From NCBI RefSeq assembly GCF_022458985.1, contig NC_061771.1, positions 13,307,001 through 13,371,000 on the forward strand: a stretch of 64,000 nucleotides of DNA, read 5' to 3'. Of this stretch, positions 52,101-64,000 are shown in pieces. Each line of letters starts with the position of its first letter. The first letter of the stretch is position 1. The stretch comes from Mugil cephalus (taxonomy: Eukaryota; Chordata; Actinopteri; Mugiliformes; Mugilidae). Below the pieces are notes generated by a model that worked only from the letters and a program-made list of their open reading frames with translations, made no database searches and was not told the DNA's origin. The position numbers and the translations under genes were made by a program.

Positions 52101-55100
52101 GAAAGGGTTTGGTTTAGGGAGGGAAGCAGACAGAAGTGAACAGATGGGTGTCGTAATGTAACATGCATCTGCATCGTTTCTGGAAACGCTTCACTCCACC
52201 TTAACACCCCACATGCAACTGCAGATAACAGAAAACAAGCATACATTGTGCCACGCATGGATTACACATTCAGTGTGATATATACAAAAAAAAGGTTGAA
52301 ACCTAAAATATCCGTGAGTGATCAAGTGACGCTCTTCTACTTTTGTTGTTAAATACCATGAAAAGACATGAAGTTTGAATTTTAAATACTTCCTGCTTCC
52401 TGTTTGGTAGCTTTGGCTATATATGTTCAGATAGTCCTTTGTTATTTTAGGATAGTTCAAATACTTTGTAAACCAAACCTTGCATTTTTTTATATGAATA
52501 TTTGAATATTCAGTTTGATATTCAAGTCAATGTGAATGGATCACGTTTAAAGAGATTTTGGATGAGCAGGTAATTCAGACCTGCTGGATCCACAACCATT
52601 TATCTTGAATTCGTGGTCTGTCTTTCCCCTCCTCTCAGAGTAAGCGACTGGATTTAAATTGACCGTGGAGTTTGAAATCTAAATGCCTTTAAAAGTTGCT
52701 TTTTAAGAATGTACTAAACAAGTTCACAGACATACAAAGACCTGGGCTCCAATTGTAACAGGCAAACTTGATTAACTCAAAAGTAATCTCACGGCCTTGC
52801 TGATTACCAAACAACAAAACAGTCAGCTGTGTTGGCTTTTTACTTAAGGACTCTAATTTTTCATATTGTCTGACAATTCAGATATAATGTGACAATGACT
52901 GAGCTGTTTATTCTGATTTATTTAGCCCTGTCTGTTTTAAGCACTCTCACACTGGCCCCAAATCCAAGTTTGATTTGGAAGGTAATGTCACGTGGTTAAT
53001 GTTTGAACATTTGTCTATTTGCAGAGTTAGGAGCTGTCCAAACAATTAGATACAACTTGTTAATCAGTGCTGGTTGGTCGATTTTGTTAACCCTTATTTT
53101 CACTCTCAAAAACACCAAACAATTACGAAATCATAGAAATAAGTACCTACTGTTCCATCAAGGTCATTCTGGTGACTTGATAAAGTATGCTTGTCAGTAT
53201 TATCTTATTTGTCACATATTTAGCAGAAAACCAGGACTGTGTCTGATATCACACGCTTGTTCAATCATTTACTACCCCTGATATGCAGATGATAGGCAGA
53301 GCTGTATACTGAGATTTCATACTTTTACTTATCGGCCACTTAGTTTCTGACGGGTTACACAATGGACAATGGACAAAATGCAGCACATTTCTGGGGGTGT
53401 TACACAGTGGATGCGTTTGCATATTCAGAAGGTTCTTCCAACACATGCGCCATATCTATAGGCCGACTTATAATTTTGAAGGTGTGAACACACTCACTGT
53501 GTAGTGCACTCAATAATTCAGCAATGCGACGGAACAAGTAATGACTACGACACGTATCATGTCACACTTTCTGCTGACAATCCCACAATGCAGAATGACC
53601 ATTGTGTGACATTTTCTGGGACAATGTTACACAGATGGCCAGCTATGCCATTTAATAAGTGTCCATTACCTAAGGAGCAGTGACCGAGTTAGTTTTAGAG
53701 GCAGCTAAAGTCAGTTAAACTTTAACAGCAGTCGAACCTGCTAGCAGAAAACTAGCAACTAAAACAACATTTAAAAGGATAAATAAATACTTGGTGTAGT
53801 CAGGCTGTATCTGGTTTCATGAAGGACACGAAAAAGAAAGTCCAAGAAAGGGTAAACACTTATTTCCAGTAACCAGCATAACATTTGAGAAGTTTGTGTG
53901 GGCTTTGTGTTTCTTCCCTATGATGACAACACAGTTTAAAAAACTCAAAACTGCAACAAAAATGGTATTAACGGTTTCCTTTGTTCCTTTCCATAGATTC
54001 TCCGGTGTTCCTCCCACTAACCTTGGCAACAACACTAAGCTTGTTGACTGGATGCCTCAGAATGACTTATTAGGTGAGTGCATGAGGAGGGCATCATCAT
54101 AGTGGAAGTTTTCAACAGGGTGTGTCCTATTAACATGTACTTATTGCCCACTCTAGTGGGTAGAATGTGAATGTGTAAGCCACTTGTGTCTGTCAGGAAT
54201 GAGGAATATGCAGGAACATTCAGACGTATTCTTGCAATAGCAAACATTCTTCATGTGTGACTTTACAGTAGGTCACAGGAAGGCGGTTAAAAAGAATAGT
54301 TGATAATAAAACATGATAGAATTCTACATTCGAGTCTTTATTTGCTGTTATGGTCTCATCGCACCTAATTTAGTGAGCACTAAAAATATTTTAATATTCA
54401 TTCGAGCACACTGAAACTGTTGCGGTGGATACGCAGTATTAACCAAACAACTGGGCCTGATTGTCAGCCCGTTTAAGGTGAAGTACATTTGTTAGAATCG
54501 CTGCAGAAAAAAAGACTGTGGGAAAAATGTGTACACGGAGTCAAACTGAGCATTGCTGTGTGCGCAGCAGTTTGAGGAACTAACTTACTCACTAAAATGT
54601 CACTGTCAAAACTGACACCTCACCTGTGTTCCCTGCCATCTAGGCCATGCTAACACGAGAGCCTTTCTGAGCCACGGGGGCTTGAACAGCATATACGAGG
54701 CCATGTATCACGGGGTTCCTGTGGTAGGTGTTCCCCTGTTCGGAGACCACTATGACACTATGACTCGCGTGGCTGCGAAAGGTATGGGTATCATGCTACA
54801 CTGGAAATACATGTCCGAGGAAGACCTCTACGTTGCCCTGACCAGCGTCATCAAAGACACCAGGTTAGAGTTGTCTCGCACTGCACGCACACCCAAATGA
54901 ATTTTGTATGAGTGTCTGCCAATGCCATCTGGTGACAGTTTATGGTCGTTTATGATTTGTGACATGGTTTATGATCATTGCTCCATGACTTCATGGTGAA
55001 GATAGTCATGATCTTCTGGTTTATTTAATCCCTATGTTTCCGCCTACCTAGATACCGCCAACAAGCACGTCTTCTCTCCAACATTCACAAAGATCAACCA

Positions 55101-55430
55101 GGCCACCCCGTGTCCAGGGCCGTCTATTGGATTGGCTACATCCTCCGTCACAATGGTGCAAACCACCTGCGCTCAGCTGTATATGAGGTGTACCCCTACC
55201 AGTACTTCCTGCTGGATGTAATTGTTACTGTAGCGGCTGCCTTGGCCCTAACAGTCTTTGCCCTGCGGCGGCTGGTACGACTGCTGAAGGGGAAGGTCGG
55301 GGACCACGGCCGGGATGGTAACATCAGAGATGACGGTAACATGGCTAACGGACATTGCCACAGCGAGAGCGTGGCTAACGGAAAACACAAACGCAATGGC
55401 TCCTTGAAAAATGAAAAGAAGATAAATTAA
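46149..55430 (+). CDS. ugt8: Ceramide UDP-galactosyltransferase (5 coding exons)
   Basis: Exons: 46149-46979, 49647-49789, 53997-54073, 54644-54863, 55052-55430. Phases agree, giving 549 residues (human UGT8 is 541). The enzyme transfers galactose from UDP-galactose to ceramide in the ER lumen, making galactosylceramide for myelin and other membranes. Visible features: signal peptide at about 1-23 ([10 protein letters not shown]); N-terminal acceptor-side motif [10 protein letters not shown] with the probable catalytic His37 and partner Asp141 in [11 protein letters not shown]; glycosylation sequon N81-S-T; UGT signature region from [10 protein letters not shown] through [19 protein letters not shown] to [10 protein letters not shown] (His386); a membrane span at about 475-495; and a short cytosolic tail ending KKIN, a dilysine ER-retrieval signal comparable to the KKVK of the human protein. 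High identity to UGT8 throughout exon 1 ([34 protein letters not shown]) makes the call very secure. Confidence 0.97.
46980..49646 (+). other. ugt8 intron 1 with GC-rich block
   Basis: 2.7 kb intron (donor CACAG|GTCAGT, acceptor CCCCGCAG). It is mostly AT-rich, except for a GC-rich, CpG-containing block at about 47940-48310 that includes AGCCAATAG (an ATTGG/CCAAT-type sequence). No in-phase exon is seen. Confidence 0.6.
49790..53996 (+). other. ugt8 intron 2 (4.2 kb), non-coding
   Basis: Donor GGAG|GTAAAC and acceptor CCATAG. It contains the (TATAA)n array at 51675-51825. No other gene or exon is recognised inside. Confidence 0.7.
51675..51825. repeat. (TATAA)n pentanucleotide array
   Basis: About 30 TATAA units over 150 bases, with three internal units changed to CATAA (near 51740-51772). 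The Ile/Tyr-rich minus-strand frame here is a repeat product. Confidence 0.97.
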
Positions 55431-56665
55431 TGTTTTGAATAGCAAAGGGGGCCGAGGAAGACGTTGCCCTAAGGACTCAGCTCTAGGTTTGGTTCAATGT
55501 TTGTATGAAAGCTCGGGAGGAAAGCTGTTCTTAGGTCTGCGTCAAAAGGCAACTGCTACTCAGAGCAACGGGCTGTAGGAGGATATGCAATGTGTCGTGT
55601 GGGGACAGAGCGATGCATCGGGTGCTCAAAAATCTGTGTGTTTGTGTGTTTGTGGGTGAATGTGTATGTGTGCAATGAGGCAAATTTAACAAGAACTCTT
55701 AACAGCAGCAGCAGCTACAGCAATACAAAACTAAATTGGGAAGTCTATGAGGATGAAACACAGGAAAGACACGCCGGAGGACGTTGGTTCCACACGTGCA
55801 CCTTCTCTGCTGCATGTTCTCTGTTGTCTTCCTGCCTTTCTTACCAGTGGATGGATGAAGAAGAGGGGAAATCCTGAGCGCCAACCCCTCATCCTCGGAA
55901 CAAAACAAATAAGTAAAAAAAAACAGCTTTTGAAATCTTTAGAATTTAACGTTTTTAACTGCACTCTTCAAGTGTCCGGTAAAACTGTAAATAGAGGATG
56001 AGTCTATTTATTACTGTACAAATGCATTTTAAAGATGGACCTTTTTAACCTGTCTTATTTTTAATTTATTTCATATATTAGTAGTTTTAGGGCATTATTG
56101 CAGATACACTCCCTACTCTCAAGCTCCAATCTTCACAATGTTGTGTCCTTCATATTGGTGAAACAAGCAAAGCTAAAAACAGATCGGTGCTTTCTGCGCA
56201 TGCATTATCCACAGTATTCACTGTGGTGTTCAGGCTGATCTCGACTATTTTCCCTTTTCACATGGTTGTGCCAACTTGTGACTGCACTCCAGCCGTGCAG
56301 TGTTCCCATTGTCTCTTGACTCACCTTTGTTCTGCGAGAGAATAACTCTACTGAACTCTGTTTGGCTTATCCGTGTGAAAGGGTGATCATGTTGCTTTAA
56401 AAGATTATTAATGATAACTACTTAGGATACTGTGGATAGGCAAAAGCCAGATCAGAAATGTGCTCGAGCTCATCCATTCAGGTGATCAGGGATGAGCCGG
56501 TGCATTATTGATTCACGATTACTTGCTTCATCAGTTCCAGATCTAAATTCTGCATCTTTCATCTCTTCATCACTTAGAGAAAAGAAAACATTCAGTACTT
56601 GATTGTCATTTTCACTGCTACACTTGACTTTGTACATCATTTGCCTTATAATTTAATTGCTTGAT

Positions 56666-56671
56666 AATAAA
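56666..56671 (+). terminator. ugt8: ugt8 polyadenylation signal candidate (proximal)
   Basis: AATAAA about 1.24 kb after the ugt8 stop, followed by a GT-containing stretch (ACATGTGTTGC). The 3'UTR from 55431 contains no other coding sequence. Confidence 0.45.
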
Positions 56672-58254
56672 TGTATTAATTCTAACATGTGTTGCAAATG
56701 CTAGTTTTGAATTATACTGTTCAGATCGGGATGCTTCACTTCCTTTCTGGAAGTCTGTTTGGTTTTGTTGTTGAGTTTCATGCACAAACTAGGCAGACTT
56801 TATATAATTATATTAATTCTGAGTGTGATTGATTCACATTCTGTTCGTGGCCTTTTATAATGAAAATGTACGTGTATGATTGAACGCCAGTGTGTATGCG
56901 TGCTTGTCGTTTCAATGCTTTAGACCATTCTACACCATTAGACGGAGTGTGAGTGGGTGAAACAAAGCAGAAGAGGTACGTCACTGTTTTTGTGCTGTCT
57001 TTAGTTAATTCATGTATATGCCCAAAGAATTCTTTCTCGTCTTTTCTTTCAGTGAGATAGGTGTTGCCTACAGTGGCGTCTTTGTCGTCATTATTTTAGT
57101 CTTTTTGTTTTTGGCCAGCATTAAGCTGCCATGTCTGTTCATTTTAAATGCAGACGGAGGATGGGTCTAAGAAGTAGAAGAAGAAGAAACGAAAGCTGAA
57201 CCCTGCAGCTACTTTAACAGTGAATAGTAGTGTGTCAAAGTGACACTGATCCCTGCAGTGAAATTCTCTTTTCGTAAAACCCTGTCGACGAGATCAAAGT
57301 ATAATTTGAGCTGGTAGAGTGTCTTTGGGGGGATTCAGTATCTTGCTAATGGATATTTCACAACGGCAGGTGCACATGAAAATCTCATGAACGTGAGACC
57401 TCCAGTTGGATGATTTATCGAACCACCACGTCACACATACTGTATTTTCTGTCACTCTTTTTTTTTTCTTTTTCTTTTGTTTTTTTGCAGCACAAACTTG
57501 ACATCTACTTTTTAAGGTCAAATTGCAACAGCATTTTTGGACTATTTACCAACTTAACAACACCTCACACACAAGCAGAAGCAGCAATGTAAATGTGAAG
57601 GGCACAGGAGAAATGTTCGGTTAACCACTCAAAGTTGTTGAGAAACTTAACACCTAGCCAACATGTTCAGAGGTTCTTTATACTAACTAACTGAGAAATG
57701 TTTCAGGATCTTCCTTTCCCTGTGAGCTACGGTTATATGTGCACGGCCCAAACCAGCCCCGCTGAGAACAGACTGTTGTACTTGAATTGTAATCATCTTA
57801 TTCAGTATCATATCTGGGCAGTAGGTGGGCCTGCAGATGCTACATAAGCTATGAACAGGGTCTGAAGAGAAGAAGAAAATGTTTGTGAAGATGTATCTTT
57901 GTTTTTTTTTTAATTTATTTTTTCAGTATTAATTTCACAGCCCACATAAATACTGATCCTTTAACTCCTTCAGTACATATAGTCTCAGTCTCTGTTCTTG
58001 TGATGTTTGTATATCATCCGCTTAAGTATGTCGTTATGTCTTCAATAGTGCGCTGGCCTGTTACTTGTGTCCTCTTGCTCTTTACATCCTGGTGTACTCG
58101 ACCGTCTTTGTCCTCCCATGCAAATATCAGCTCACCTTGCTTACTTACTTTGTTTAAATATTGTTTTACTTTCATTTTAAAATGACATGAAGTCCTCACA
58201 TTTTCTGTCGTGTGTCTCTGTTGTAAATAGAATGTAAACAAAATACTAATGCTG

Positions 58255-58260
58255 AATAAA
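58255..58260 (+). terminator. ugt8: ugt8 polyadenylation signal candidate (distal)
   Basis: AATAAA followed closely by a T/G-rich element (CATATTTTGTTTGC). It would give a 2.8 kb 3'UTR, so both ends may be used. Confidence 0.45.
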
Positions 58261-58984
58261 AATTGCATATTTTGTTTGCAGAAAAGAAACTGGCCGTGGT
58301 GTATCGCATCATCTTTCAATTCCATGTCACTTCTGAGAGGTTTGTTTAAGGAAGACAAATGGAAGCGTTAAAGAAAGGAAGCAATTTAATTTAAATTTAA
58401 CCAATCACTGAACATATTTGGTCTTTCCTATGGTTTAAAAAAGAAAAAAGTTAATTGCTCATTTTCTGTAAGCACATGCAGTCCATGTGTCCGAGACCTA
58501 ACAAAGCTGATGTTGATTACAGCAGCTGATGCTGCCAGTCTCGGTTTGATAGGGGATGTATAGGCTTTCTGTCGGGAACTGTTTCCAAGCAGCAAGAGGG
58601 TTTTGTCGGTATCAAATGGTAGAACCATCTAAAGTAGCGAGCTGCGCACACACACACATGCACACAAGCACACAAGTCAGGTGGATAGAGAGGGCTATCT
58701 AATGGTGTGTGCTCGTGCTGAGTGAGGCTGGGGTAACAAAACACCCAGCCCGGTACCCTGCTTCACTCGCTGACCCTGTTAATTATTCACTCAGCCTGCA
58801 GGGGCCTGCAGACCTCTCTCTCTCACACACACACACACACATACATACACACAAACAAACACACACACAGAGATGTTCAAAAGAATCTGTACGTATGTTT
58901 AATTCACGTTCCTGGAGTTGTTTTCTTTTGATGCCGCTTGTGGCCAAATCGGGCACTGTCCTGTTAACCGAGACAGGAAGGGAG

Positions 58985-59016
58985 GCGGTGGGGGTGGGGG
59001 GGGGGGGGGGGGGGGG
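58985..59016. repeat. Poly-G run
   Basis: About 22 consecutive G, preceded by shorter G runs. It has G-quadruplex potential on the plus strand and is likely error-prone in sequencing. Confidence 0.9.
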
Positions 59017-59308
59017 TGAAACTGAGGGCCGGACTCCGACGCTGAGGAACGTGATATCACAGGAAAACACAGCGGGCATCAATCATGACATCCTCCATTC
59101 ATTCTTAGCCACAGCGCTCTCCTCAGACCATGGAAGTGACTATTATGTATCGTTCCTTGTAACGGCCAAGGTCAATCATCAGAAGCAATTAAGCACTTTG
59201 TGTTAGACTAAGTTAGCTTACTATGACATACACAGCCCTCCCTATTTGCACAAGATCTAAGTGATGGATTTGCCAATAGCTGTCAAGAGGGTGTGCGCTA
59301 ATCTTCTG

Positions 59309-59310
<2 letters not shown>

Positions 59311-59342
<32 letters not shown>
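59311..59342. repeat. (TG)n microsatellite
   Basis: TG dinucleotide array of about 16 units downstream of ugt8. Confidence 0.95.
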
Positions 59343-59349
<7 letters not shown>

Positions 59350-60929
59350 CAGTATCTGAGAGAGGATGTTGGACCTAGCTTGCGCATGGCTGTGTGTGTC
59401 AATGAGGCTTAAGGGCGTGTGCCAATTTTGTGAAACTGTTGACTTAGCTTGTTTATGCCTAAATGAATGATGGCCTTCCTTCCGTGTTTATTCATCTCTG
59501 TCACACAATATTTCAAGAGCTCCGCCTGTGCATGTGGCCAGAAGCGTCTAATATTTCTTTGTAAATGGTGTGACACGATTGAAAGGCTCTCCTGCCACTA
59601 AATCAACCCGGGGCTAAACCAACCTCGACAAGATACAGTACGTAGCGGATCCAGATCAATTATTTAAGTGAGAAATAATTAAAATGGTCAGATAATTGCA
59701 CATTTGAAAAACAAAACAAAACAAAAAAAACATTTCTTCAGCCCGTACATTGTTTAATGCACCCACACACTTTATTGAGGCTAGATTAGATTAGATTTAA
59801 CTTTATTGTCATTGCATGTAGTGCAATGAAATGCTTTATACTTTATATATATATATATATTGTGTTTATGCTTTATTTGTATTTATTTTACTTGTGATAT
59901 ATACTTTGTCACTCTTTCTTTCTTTCTTTTTCTTGTTTACATTAAAGTAGTCATTACAGTTTGTTCAGTTTGTAATTTAGTCGTGTCACATGAAGCTTGT
60001 GAGCACGCCTCTGTTTTATTGTTTTATTACAGGGAGAAGTGGATAAGTGGAACCAGTTGCATATGTTTCAAGTTCCTAAAAGCCAATACATCCAAAGACT
60101 TATTCTGCTTTATGAAAAATGACTGTAAATGGTATTATGAGCTGGCTTTAACTGTGTAAGTGTGTGTGTGTGTGTGTGTGTGTGTTTACGTATCCTGCAA
60201 GTTACACCTCTGTCCACTAGAGGGTAGTAGTATTCCATAACTAACCGATCTGGTCACCTCCTGCCTTTTCCCTCATCTTATTTCTGTCAGTCTTATTTTT
60301 TTTTCTACCAAACCAACAGCTGGTGGACCTGTTGACTAAAGTTTCAACTTTAAGAAGCTTCTGATGCAAAGGTCTCGCAATAGTTGTGCATGAATGTGAG
60401 TGTGAGGCCAAGTTTCAGGTGTCAGTTGGGACCGCTGTCGTCATCCCCGTCCAGCGTATCTACAGCTGTAGCTCCTACTGAACCTCCCTCCCTGTGAACA
60501 TCTCTGGGCTCAAACGGTGCATGACAGATGCGGCCATCAGCAAGTGAGCAGAAGCCTTCAACATCAGAGGCCTTCAAGGGCGCATGTCTCCCCGTGCGTG
60601 CGTGTGTGTGTATGCGTGTGTGTAAGATTTCAAATGAAAGCTAAATGATCCATGTGGAGAGTCCCTACAGCAGTCTCTAAGATAAGATGACGCCCATGAG
60701 ACGGATGGAGGTAATGAATAATTGCGATATGTTGTTGCCTTACATTTGCACATGTGCAGATTGTGTGGATTTGTGCACATTTGTGCGTGTGTGTGTGTAT
60801 GTGTGTGTCATGGTGTATGCGATGGATGGAACCCTGTCACTGTGTCACCATGGAGATAAGAGAAGCCTGACAGCACGGGAGAGAGAATGACAGCTTTTAT
60901 ATCAATCATACTGACTTATAACAGCATGA

Positions 60930-60934
<5 letters not shown>

Positions 60935-60971
<37 letters not shown>
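60935..60971. repeat. (GT)n microsatellite
   Basis: GT dinucleotide array of about 18 units in the region downstream of ugt8. Confidence 0.95.
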
Positions 60972-60973
<2 letters not shown>

Positions 60974-62209
60974 CAGTGTGTCTGAAGGGTTGGGAAAGGA
61001 TATTAAGCTGGAATCAAAAATAAATCAGTGTCATGTGGTTTGTGTGTCAGCAGCTGTTGTCAGTTTGGCCTCACCTCTCGCTGTAATCTCCAAACTCCAA
61101 TGACCACACGGAAACTCACACACACACACCAAACCCACACACACTGACACACGCGTAAGCGGACAGATGCCGGTGTGTGTCACCCTTCTCTAAGTGCCTG
61201 GACAACGCCCAGAAGGAGAGGGTTGGCCAAATGTCGTCCTGGCACTGTAATCTCCATCTTTCAGCGTCCCTGTGATCTAATTCCCTGTCTAATTTACTTT
61301 CTGCTCCACTCTGATTTTCTACTCCTCCTCCTCCTCCTCCTCCTTCTGCAACTTCTGTTTTTTTTTCTTTTTTTCCCCCCACCGCACAACTCCTACAGCG
61401 TCTTCCCACTTTCTTCTCCGTCCCCTTTCTCCCTCTCACGCTCTCTTTATCCACTTTCGTTTCTCATCTCCAAACACCGTCCAAACCCGGAGCCTCAGTG
61501 AGTCTCTAAGCTGATGCAGCGTATCTGTGAGGAATTGGGAATTCAATTGGAGAAAATCAGGCTTTTGAGTTTTCAGCCAGATATTTAATTATGGGAGTGA
61601 ATTATTGCTGTGACGCTGCAGGGACACAGCGCAGAGGTAATGTGACTAAGTAAACAATAAATAAGCACTAAATAAACACAAAGTCGATGCCGTGCTTGAT
61701 TAGAAACGTAACACCTACCGCTGCCCTTGCCAAACCTCCCTCGCCTGCTTAATTTTGCCGAAAAAGAAAAAAAAATGCAACACTTTACACTCTCCATAGG
61801 TGTTTGTGTGTGTGTTAATACCCGGAAATGTTTCACTGAGGTGATCCCAATCTCTGCCCTGTGGTGGATCTCAGAGAGCAGCTGTGAGAGAGGCCGGCAG
61901 TGAGATAGAGAGATAGCGACGGGCGGGGCCTGGGAGATGGTATGATAGGAATCTAACCTCCACTATGATTAGGTACTGACCTCACAGGCCTGCTGTCTGC
62001 ACCGATAAAGAAACACAAAAGCACACGCTCGCCATCTATCCCATCCCTTATTTTGAACTCAGTAAATCACTTGATCTTTATCATTCATTTCATTTCTCTT
62101 GTGCCTCTTCCACTCAGGGTTTTTCCCTGCTTTTTTCTTCTATTTTTTTTTTTTTTTTCATGACGGTGCTCCAAGAAGCTAGGGAGCGAGATAATCTTGC
62201 TATGATCTG

Positions 62210-62240
62210 TTTTATTTATTTATTTATTTATTTATTTATT
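62210..62240. repeat. (TTTA)n microsatellite
   Basis: About 8 TTTA units followed by an AT-rich run. Confidence 0.9.
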
Positions 62241-62639
62241 ATTATTTTTTTGAACGCATTGTCCGCACAGCCCAACTTTTTCAATTTCTCCATAGAAAGT
62301 AGCGTTTTCTCTAAGTTAAAATAGAAGTTCAAACTGGGTAAACTCCACGTGTTTGTCATATCTTTGGTGACAGAACCAAAACAATGACATTCCTGAGAGC
62401 GCAGTGGATCCAAGAACAGGCGGCAGCGGACGTCTGTATTAAGCGATTGCTCCCTGAAAAGGCTGACCCTATATTTCATGAGCCATATCCTCTCCCGGTG
62501 CCATGTTCGAGAAGGCCCCGTCTGATGTCGGATAACCGCGTCGCCAGAGATATCAGATATCCACGCTGTCAAACATAACTCACTTTAAAGTCTGAGGCGG
62601 GGGATAACGGGGTTATCACGTCATAATCTGTTGCACCTA

Positions 62640-62700
62640 TGTGTCGCTGCGCACGTGCGCATGCGCAGGCGGACGTCGGGCGCGCGCCTCCATTGAGTCA
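62640..62700. promoter_or_regulatory. CpG-rich, NRF-1-site stretch
   Basis: A dense CpG cluster in an otherwise AT-rich region. It holds TGCGCATGCGCA (62656-62667), a perfect palindromic NRF-1-type site, a nearby CACGTG E-box-like overlap (62653-62658 is CACGTG), GGACGTCGG (a CRE-half-like ACGTC), and TGAGTCA (62694-62700), the AP-1 consensus. It resembles a promoter or enhancer, but no adjacent exon could be identified. Confidence 0.4.
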
Positions 62701-62839
62701 GTCAGTGAGCTCTCCATCATTGCCAGCGGTAGCCCGCTGCTCTTTGGTTGGTTGCAGGTTGATGGATGAGTCTCCCTTGAGCAGCTCTGTTAAAGCGCCT
62801 CTCTATCAGGCTGCAGCCGCATGGGCCCTCACATTTGAT

Positions 62840-64000
62840 TAGATCCCAATGGAAGCCAGTTGCTCCCTGTCATCACTCATACAGCACAGGCCCCGAGATG
62901 CAACAGCGACAGCCATTGGAGCACGGAGCCCGACACGCTGAGGAAGCCATTTCGGCGCAAAGAGAGGATATTATGTGACTCATGTGCAACTCTGTCTCAC
63001 ATGGGTGGCATCGCACTTGGCTGGAGAGGAGAGATAGTGTGAGGGGTGAAGGATACTCAAAAGAGCGGAGTGTTATTTCCATTTTTCATAAGTTATATTC
63101 AGAAGCAAAAGCCTCATCCAAGATTCTATCAATCAAATCGCTCGCCTATTCATTTAAATTACACCTGAATGAGGATGAGGACCATTACGGCACTTCAAAA
63201 CTCAAAAGCCTCCTGCCACTTGGGCGCTGTCTCCCTCTTTCCCTTTCTCAGTTTTTCCCCTCACTTAACATCTTTCCTCTCGCTCTTTCATCTCATCTCC
63301 CTCTGTTGGTATTTACATGTCAATGACTTCTGTGTGAAGTGCCTTTCTCTCTCTTTTTCTTTTTCTTTTTTTTTCTCGCCGCTATTTACATGTCAGTGGC
63401 TTTCGCTGCTTGATGGCGCTGCGTTGAAATGAAAGTAATTTGCTCCGTGACAGTCGGGCCATTTTACCAGCTATTACTCTCATCCATTCTGGTCAGTGAA
63501 TACTGATGACAATGAAACCAGGGAGCTGTGAAGACATTTTGCAAGCTCTCGTGTTAGTGACGCTGGTCGTGGCAGTCTCCGCCACGTTCACCTCTAAAAG
63601 TTTTTCTTAAATTATTGTTTTTGGTGCTTTTTTTCTCCCCCTCCCCTTTAAATTATGCAAATCCTGATCTTTGCAAGTTAGTTTAGCTGAAATACAAGGA
63701 GAACAATCCTTTATTTTGCCCTCGCATCTCGGAAGCGGTTGGACCAGTGGTGTTGTTTATTGCTCCAAAGCCGCCTGGTCACTGCAGCCTGAAGTCAGGC
63801 CTGACATTCTTTATGAACTGCGCAAAAAAAAAAAAAACGTGAAAGCCATTGCACTTACAGCAAATTGCTTTGAAAACTTGATAGTTGCACACGCACAAAA
63901 AAAAGCAATTTCAGCATGAAATCACGGCGCTTCCCAGTGAGGGCCTGGAGATAAGTCTCAACTGATGATGCAGTTTAAAAATAAAGACTAATTTCCTTTT
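62840..64000. other. Intergenic window end, no gene recognised
   Basis: No coding exon, RNA gene or transposon could be supported in the last 1.1 kb. There is a pyrimidine-rich stretch at about 63225-63380. Confidence 0.5.

Larger units (their letters stand above)
58300..62600. other. Intergenic, simple-repeat rich
   Basis: No gene is recognised. It contains a near-pure G run (about 58988-59016), GT arrays (59311-59342, 60152-60184, 60935-60971), CA tracts near 58830, a (CTC)n block near 61323-61342 and a TTTA array (62210-62240). A short segment at about 59779-59835 (ACTTTATTGTCATTGCATG, then GTGCAATGAAAT) resembles the 3' end of a dispersed fish repeat. Confidence 0.6.

Noticed and set aside
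1..64000. CRISPR arrays, operons, phage or bacterial systems
   Set aside because: The only tandem repeats are microsatellites without spacers, and all genes are intron-split vertebrate genes.

Overview
This is vertebrate nuclear DNA, most likely from a teleost fish. It has no operon or phage architecture. It holds intron-rich genes with clean GT/AG junctions, very abundant CA/GT and other microsatellites, and decayed dispersed repeats, including small inverted-repeat transposons, of kinds common in fish genomes. I reconstructed three complete protein-coding genes exon by exon, and all of their splice phases agree.

Layout. (1) 1-4.4 kb: mostly unannotatable, with some coding-like pieces on the minus strand at about 2.3-3.7 kb that I cannot assign, and an interferon-response-like site at 4.36 kb. 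(2) 4.45-13.3 kb, plus strand: slc44a1 (choline transporter-like protein 1), 16 coding exons, 652 residues, plus an alternative cassette exon that changes the C-terminus. (3) 13.3-16.95 kb: gap between two convergent 3' ends. (4) 16.95-about 33.6 kb, minus strand: spock3 (testican-3 proteoglycan), 10 coding exons, 394 residues, with two small transposon relics in its introns. (5) 33.6-46.1 kb: intergenic or ugt8 5' region, rich in simple repeats and old transposon copies, with a possible non-coding first exon of ugt8 near 40.7 kb. (6) 46.15-55.43 kb, plus strand: ugt8 (ceramide galactosyltransferase), 5 coding exons, 549 residues, with a 3'UTR that may run to about 58.3 kb. (7) 58.3-64 kb: intergenic, with a CpG-rich, promoter-like stretch at about 62.65 kb.

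Biology. The genes do not form a cluster-type system. Two of them serve membrane lipid supply: choline uptake for phosphatidylcholine and sphingomyelin, and galactosylceramide synthesis for myelin. The third is a brain-enriched extracellular matrix proteoglycan. Any functional link from adjacency is speculation. I see no CRISPR array, rRNA, convincing tRNA or intact transposase, and no undescribed multigene system. The more unusual points are the two-frame use of the last slc44a1 exon, a lost conserved cysteine and a shortened N-terminus in spock3, and CA-rich tracts directly after three spock3 donor sites.
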